From contig NZ_SUQN01000001.1 of the NCBI RefSeq assembly GCF_013337685.1, positions 558,001 through 622,000 on the forward strand: a stretch of 64,000 nt of DNA. Direction: 5' to 3'. Origin of the DNA: Citrobacter gillenii (lineage in GTDB: Bacteria; Pseudomonadota; Gammaproteobacteria; Enterobacterales; Enterobacteriaceae). A program made the translations under genes and the position numbers. The notes under the pieces are model-generated. The model was not told where the DNA came from, did no database searches, and saw nothing but the letters and a program-made list of their open reading frames with translations. Of this stretch, positions 62,409 to 64,000 are shown one piece after another (the stretch's first letter is position 1; every line of letters starts with the position of its first letter).

Positions 62409-63887
62409 ATGAGCTTACGAGAAAAAACCCTTAACGGCGCCAAGTGGTCGGCGATTGCCACGGTTTTCATCATTGGCCTTGGGCTGATTCAGATGACCGT
62501 GCTGGCGCGCATCATTGACGCCCATCAGTTCGGTCTGCTGACCGTGTCGCTGGTGATTATCGCACTGGCCGATACGCTCTCCGACTTCGGCATTGCCAAC
62601 TCCATTATCCAGCGCAAAGCGATTGGTTATCTTGAACTTACCACCCTGTATTGGCTGAACGTCGGGCTGGGGATGCTGGTGTGCCTGGCGATGTTCCTGC
62701 TCAGTGAGGTGATTGCTGATGTCCTGAATAACCCCGACCTGGCACCGCTGATTAAAACGCTGTCGCTGGCGTTTGTGCTGATCCCGCACGGGCAGCAGTT
62801 CCGTGCGCTAATGCAAAAGGACATGGCGTTCAACAAAATTGGCATGATTGAAACCAGCGCGGTACTGGCCGGGTTTACCGTGACCGTGATCGGCGCCCAT
62901 TTCTGGCCGCTGGCGATGACTGCCATTCTGGGGTATCTGGTGAACTGCGCGTTGCGTACGCTGCTGTTTGGTTATTTTGGCCGCCAGATTTACCGCCCCG
63001 GGCTGCATTTTTCACTCGCATCGGTGACGTCGAACCTGCGCTTTGGCGCCTGGCTGACGGCGGACAGCATTATCAATTATATCAACACCAATCTTTCCAC
63101 GCTGGTGCTGGCCCGAACGCTGGGCGCAGGCGTGGCAGGCGGATTTAATCTGGCCTGGAACGTGGCGGTGGTCCCGCCCATCAAGCTGAACCCGATTATC
63201 ACCCGCGTGCTGTTTCCGGCGTTTGCCAAAATACAGGACGACAGCGAAAAACTGCGGGTGAATTTTTACAAGCTCCTGTCGGTGGTCGGCATTATCAACT
63301 TCCCGGCGCTGCTGGGCCTGATGGTAGTGGCGAACAATCTGGTACCGCTGGTGTTCGGTGAGAAATGGCGCGCCATCGTCCCGATCCTGCAACTGCTGTG
63401 TGTCGTTGGGCTGCTGCGATCTGTCGGTAATCCGATAGGTTCGTTACTGATGGCAAAAGCCCGCGTTGATATCAGCTTCAAATTCAATGTCTTCAAAACC
63501 TGTCTGTTTATTCCGGCCATTCTCGTTGGCGGACATCTGGCAGGCGCGATGGGCGTGACGCTGGGCTTTTTGCTGGTGCAGGTAGTCAACACCATTCTCA
63601 GCTACTTCGTGATGATTAAACCGGTGCTGGGGCCGAGCTACAGGCAGTACATGCTCAGTCTGTGGCTGCCGTTTTATCTCTCCATACCGACGCTGGTGAT
63701 TAGCTATGGGCTGGGCATTGTGCTGCAGGGCCAACTGGCGTTAAGCCTGCTGCTGGGTCTGCAGGTAGCGGCGGGCGCGCTGGCATTTGCGGTGACGATT
63801 GTGCTGTCGCGCCACCCGCTGGTGGCGGAACTCAAACGCCCGTTTTGCCGCAGTGAAAAAATGAAAACCTTGCTCCGCGCAGGCTGA
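62409..63887 (+). CDS. wzxC: Colanic acid flippase WzxC
   Basis: 492 aa MOP-superfamily membrane protein with about 14 helices. It flips the lipid-linked colanic acid unit across the inner membrane to WcaD. It begins 2 bp after wcaJ and ends before a REP-like sequence. Confidence 0.95.
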   Translation: MSLREKTLNGAKWSAIATVFIIGLGLIQMTVLARIIDAHQFGLLTVSLVIIALADTLSDFGIANSIIQRKAIGYLELTTLYWLNVGLGMLVCLAMFLLSEVIADVLNNPDLAPLIKTLSLAFVLIPHGQQFRALMQKDMAFNKIGMIETSAVLAGFTVTVIGAHFWPLAMTAILGYLVNCALRTLLFGYFGRQIYRPGLHFSLASVTSNLRFGAWLTADSIINYINTNLSTLVLARTLGAGVAGGFNLAWNVAVVPPIKLNPIITRVLFPAFAKIQDDSEKLRVNFYKLLSVVGIINFPALLGLMVVANNLVPLVFGEKWRAIVPILQLLCVVGLLRSVGNPIGSLLMAKARVDISFKFNVFKTCLFIPAILVGGHLAGAMGVTLGFLLVQVVNTILSYFVMIKPVLGPSYRQYMLSLWLPFYLSIPTLVISYGLGIVLQGQLALSLLLGLQVAAGALAFAVTIVLSRHPLVAELKRPFCRSEKMKTLLRAG

Positions 63888-63897
63888 ATTGGGTTTG

Positions 63898-63935
63898 TTG
63901 TAGGTCGGATAAGGCGACAGCCTCCATCCGGCAAT
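63898..63935. repeat. REP-like sequence between wzxC and wcaK
   Basis: TTGTAGGTCGGATAAGGCG ... CATCCGGCAA carries both halves of a REP palindrome with one weaker arm, in the 60-bp gap before wcaK. Confidence 0.7.
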
Positions 63936-63952
63936 GATTGAAAGAGGTCATG

Positions 63953-64000
63953 ATGAAAGTATTAATTCTCGGCAACCATACCTGCGGCAACCGTGGCGAC
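63953..64000 (+). CDS. wcaK: Colanic acid pyruvyltransferase WcaK (5' end)
   Basis: The first 16 codons, MKVLILGNHTCGNRGD, match the start of WcaK, the expected next gene after wzxC. WcaK is a putative pyruvyl transferase of colanic acid. An ATG three bases earlier (63950) is also in frame; AGAGG precedes both. The rest is outside the window. Confidence 0.85.
   Translation, partial: MKVLILGNHTCGNRGD

Overview
The window is chromosomal DNA of an enterobacterium. Nearly every core gene reads as a close homologue of an Escherichia coli gene with the same length and order, but intergenic content differs from E. coli. A Citrobacter-like genome is the most plausible source; this is an inference from memory, not a database result.

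Layout. (1) 1-3680 is an AT-rich accessory segment: a cut-off ORF with a HEPN-like R-x5-H motif, a HipA-like kinase, a broken HNH-type polymorphic toxin gene followed by an intact probable immunity gene, and the end of an IS30-like element. (2) 3683-17837 is the conserved block hcr-hcp, lysO, aqpZ, ybjD, ybjX, macAB, cspD, clpS-clpA. An ERIC repeat sits in front of lysO, and NsrR-like and FNR-like sites sit in front of hcp. (3) At 17838-17868 the E. coli order breaks. Instead of serW/infA, clpA is followed by the sRNA gene cyaR and trhP (yegQ), both on the minus strand. In E. coli these lie on the other side of the terminus. The orientation fits one large inversion with breakpoints clpA|serW and cyaR|ogrK. 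(4) 18040-33404 holds trhP, a two-gene unit (TPR-like secreted protein and a DUF4034-type protein) where E. coli has yegP, and the operon mdtABCD-baeSR on the minus strand. (5) 33405-45296 holds an Ibs/Sib type I toxin-antitoxin locus, yegD, alkA, dgcE, udk, dcd, asmA and yegH. The E. coli genes yegI, yegJ, yegK and yegL are absent. (6) 44870-64000 is the colanic acid operon: a candidate RcsAB box, JUMPstart/ops, then wza-wzb-wzc-wcaABCDEF-gmd-fcl-gmm-wcaI-manC-manB-wcaJ-wzxC and the first codons of wcaK.

Functionally, the window combines nitric-oxide stress (Hcp/Hcr), lysine export, water transport, efflux (MacAB, MdtABC), envelope sensing (BaeSR), proteolysis (ClpAP adaptor and unfoldase), c-di-GMP and nucleotide metabolism, and exopolysaccharide synthesis. 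In the colanic block, ManB/ManC/Gmd/Fcl make GDP-mannose and GDP-fucose, WcaJ primes the lipid carrier, Wca glycosyltransferases and acetyltransferases build the unit, WzxC flips it, WcaD polymerises it, and Wza/Wzb/Wzc control export and chain length. No tRNA, rRNA, CRISPR array or complete insertion sequence was seen.
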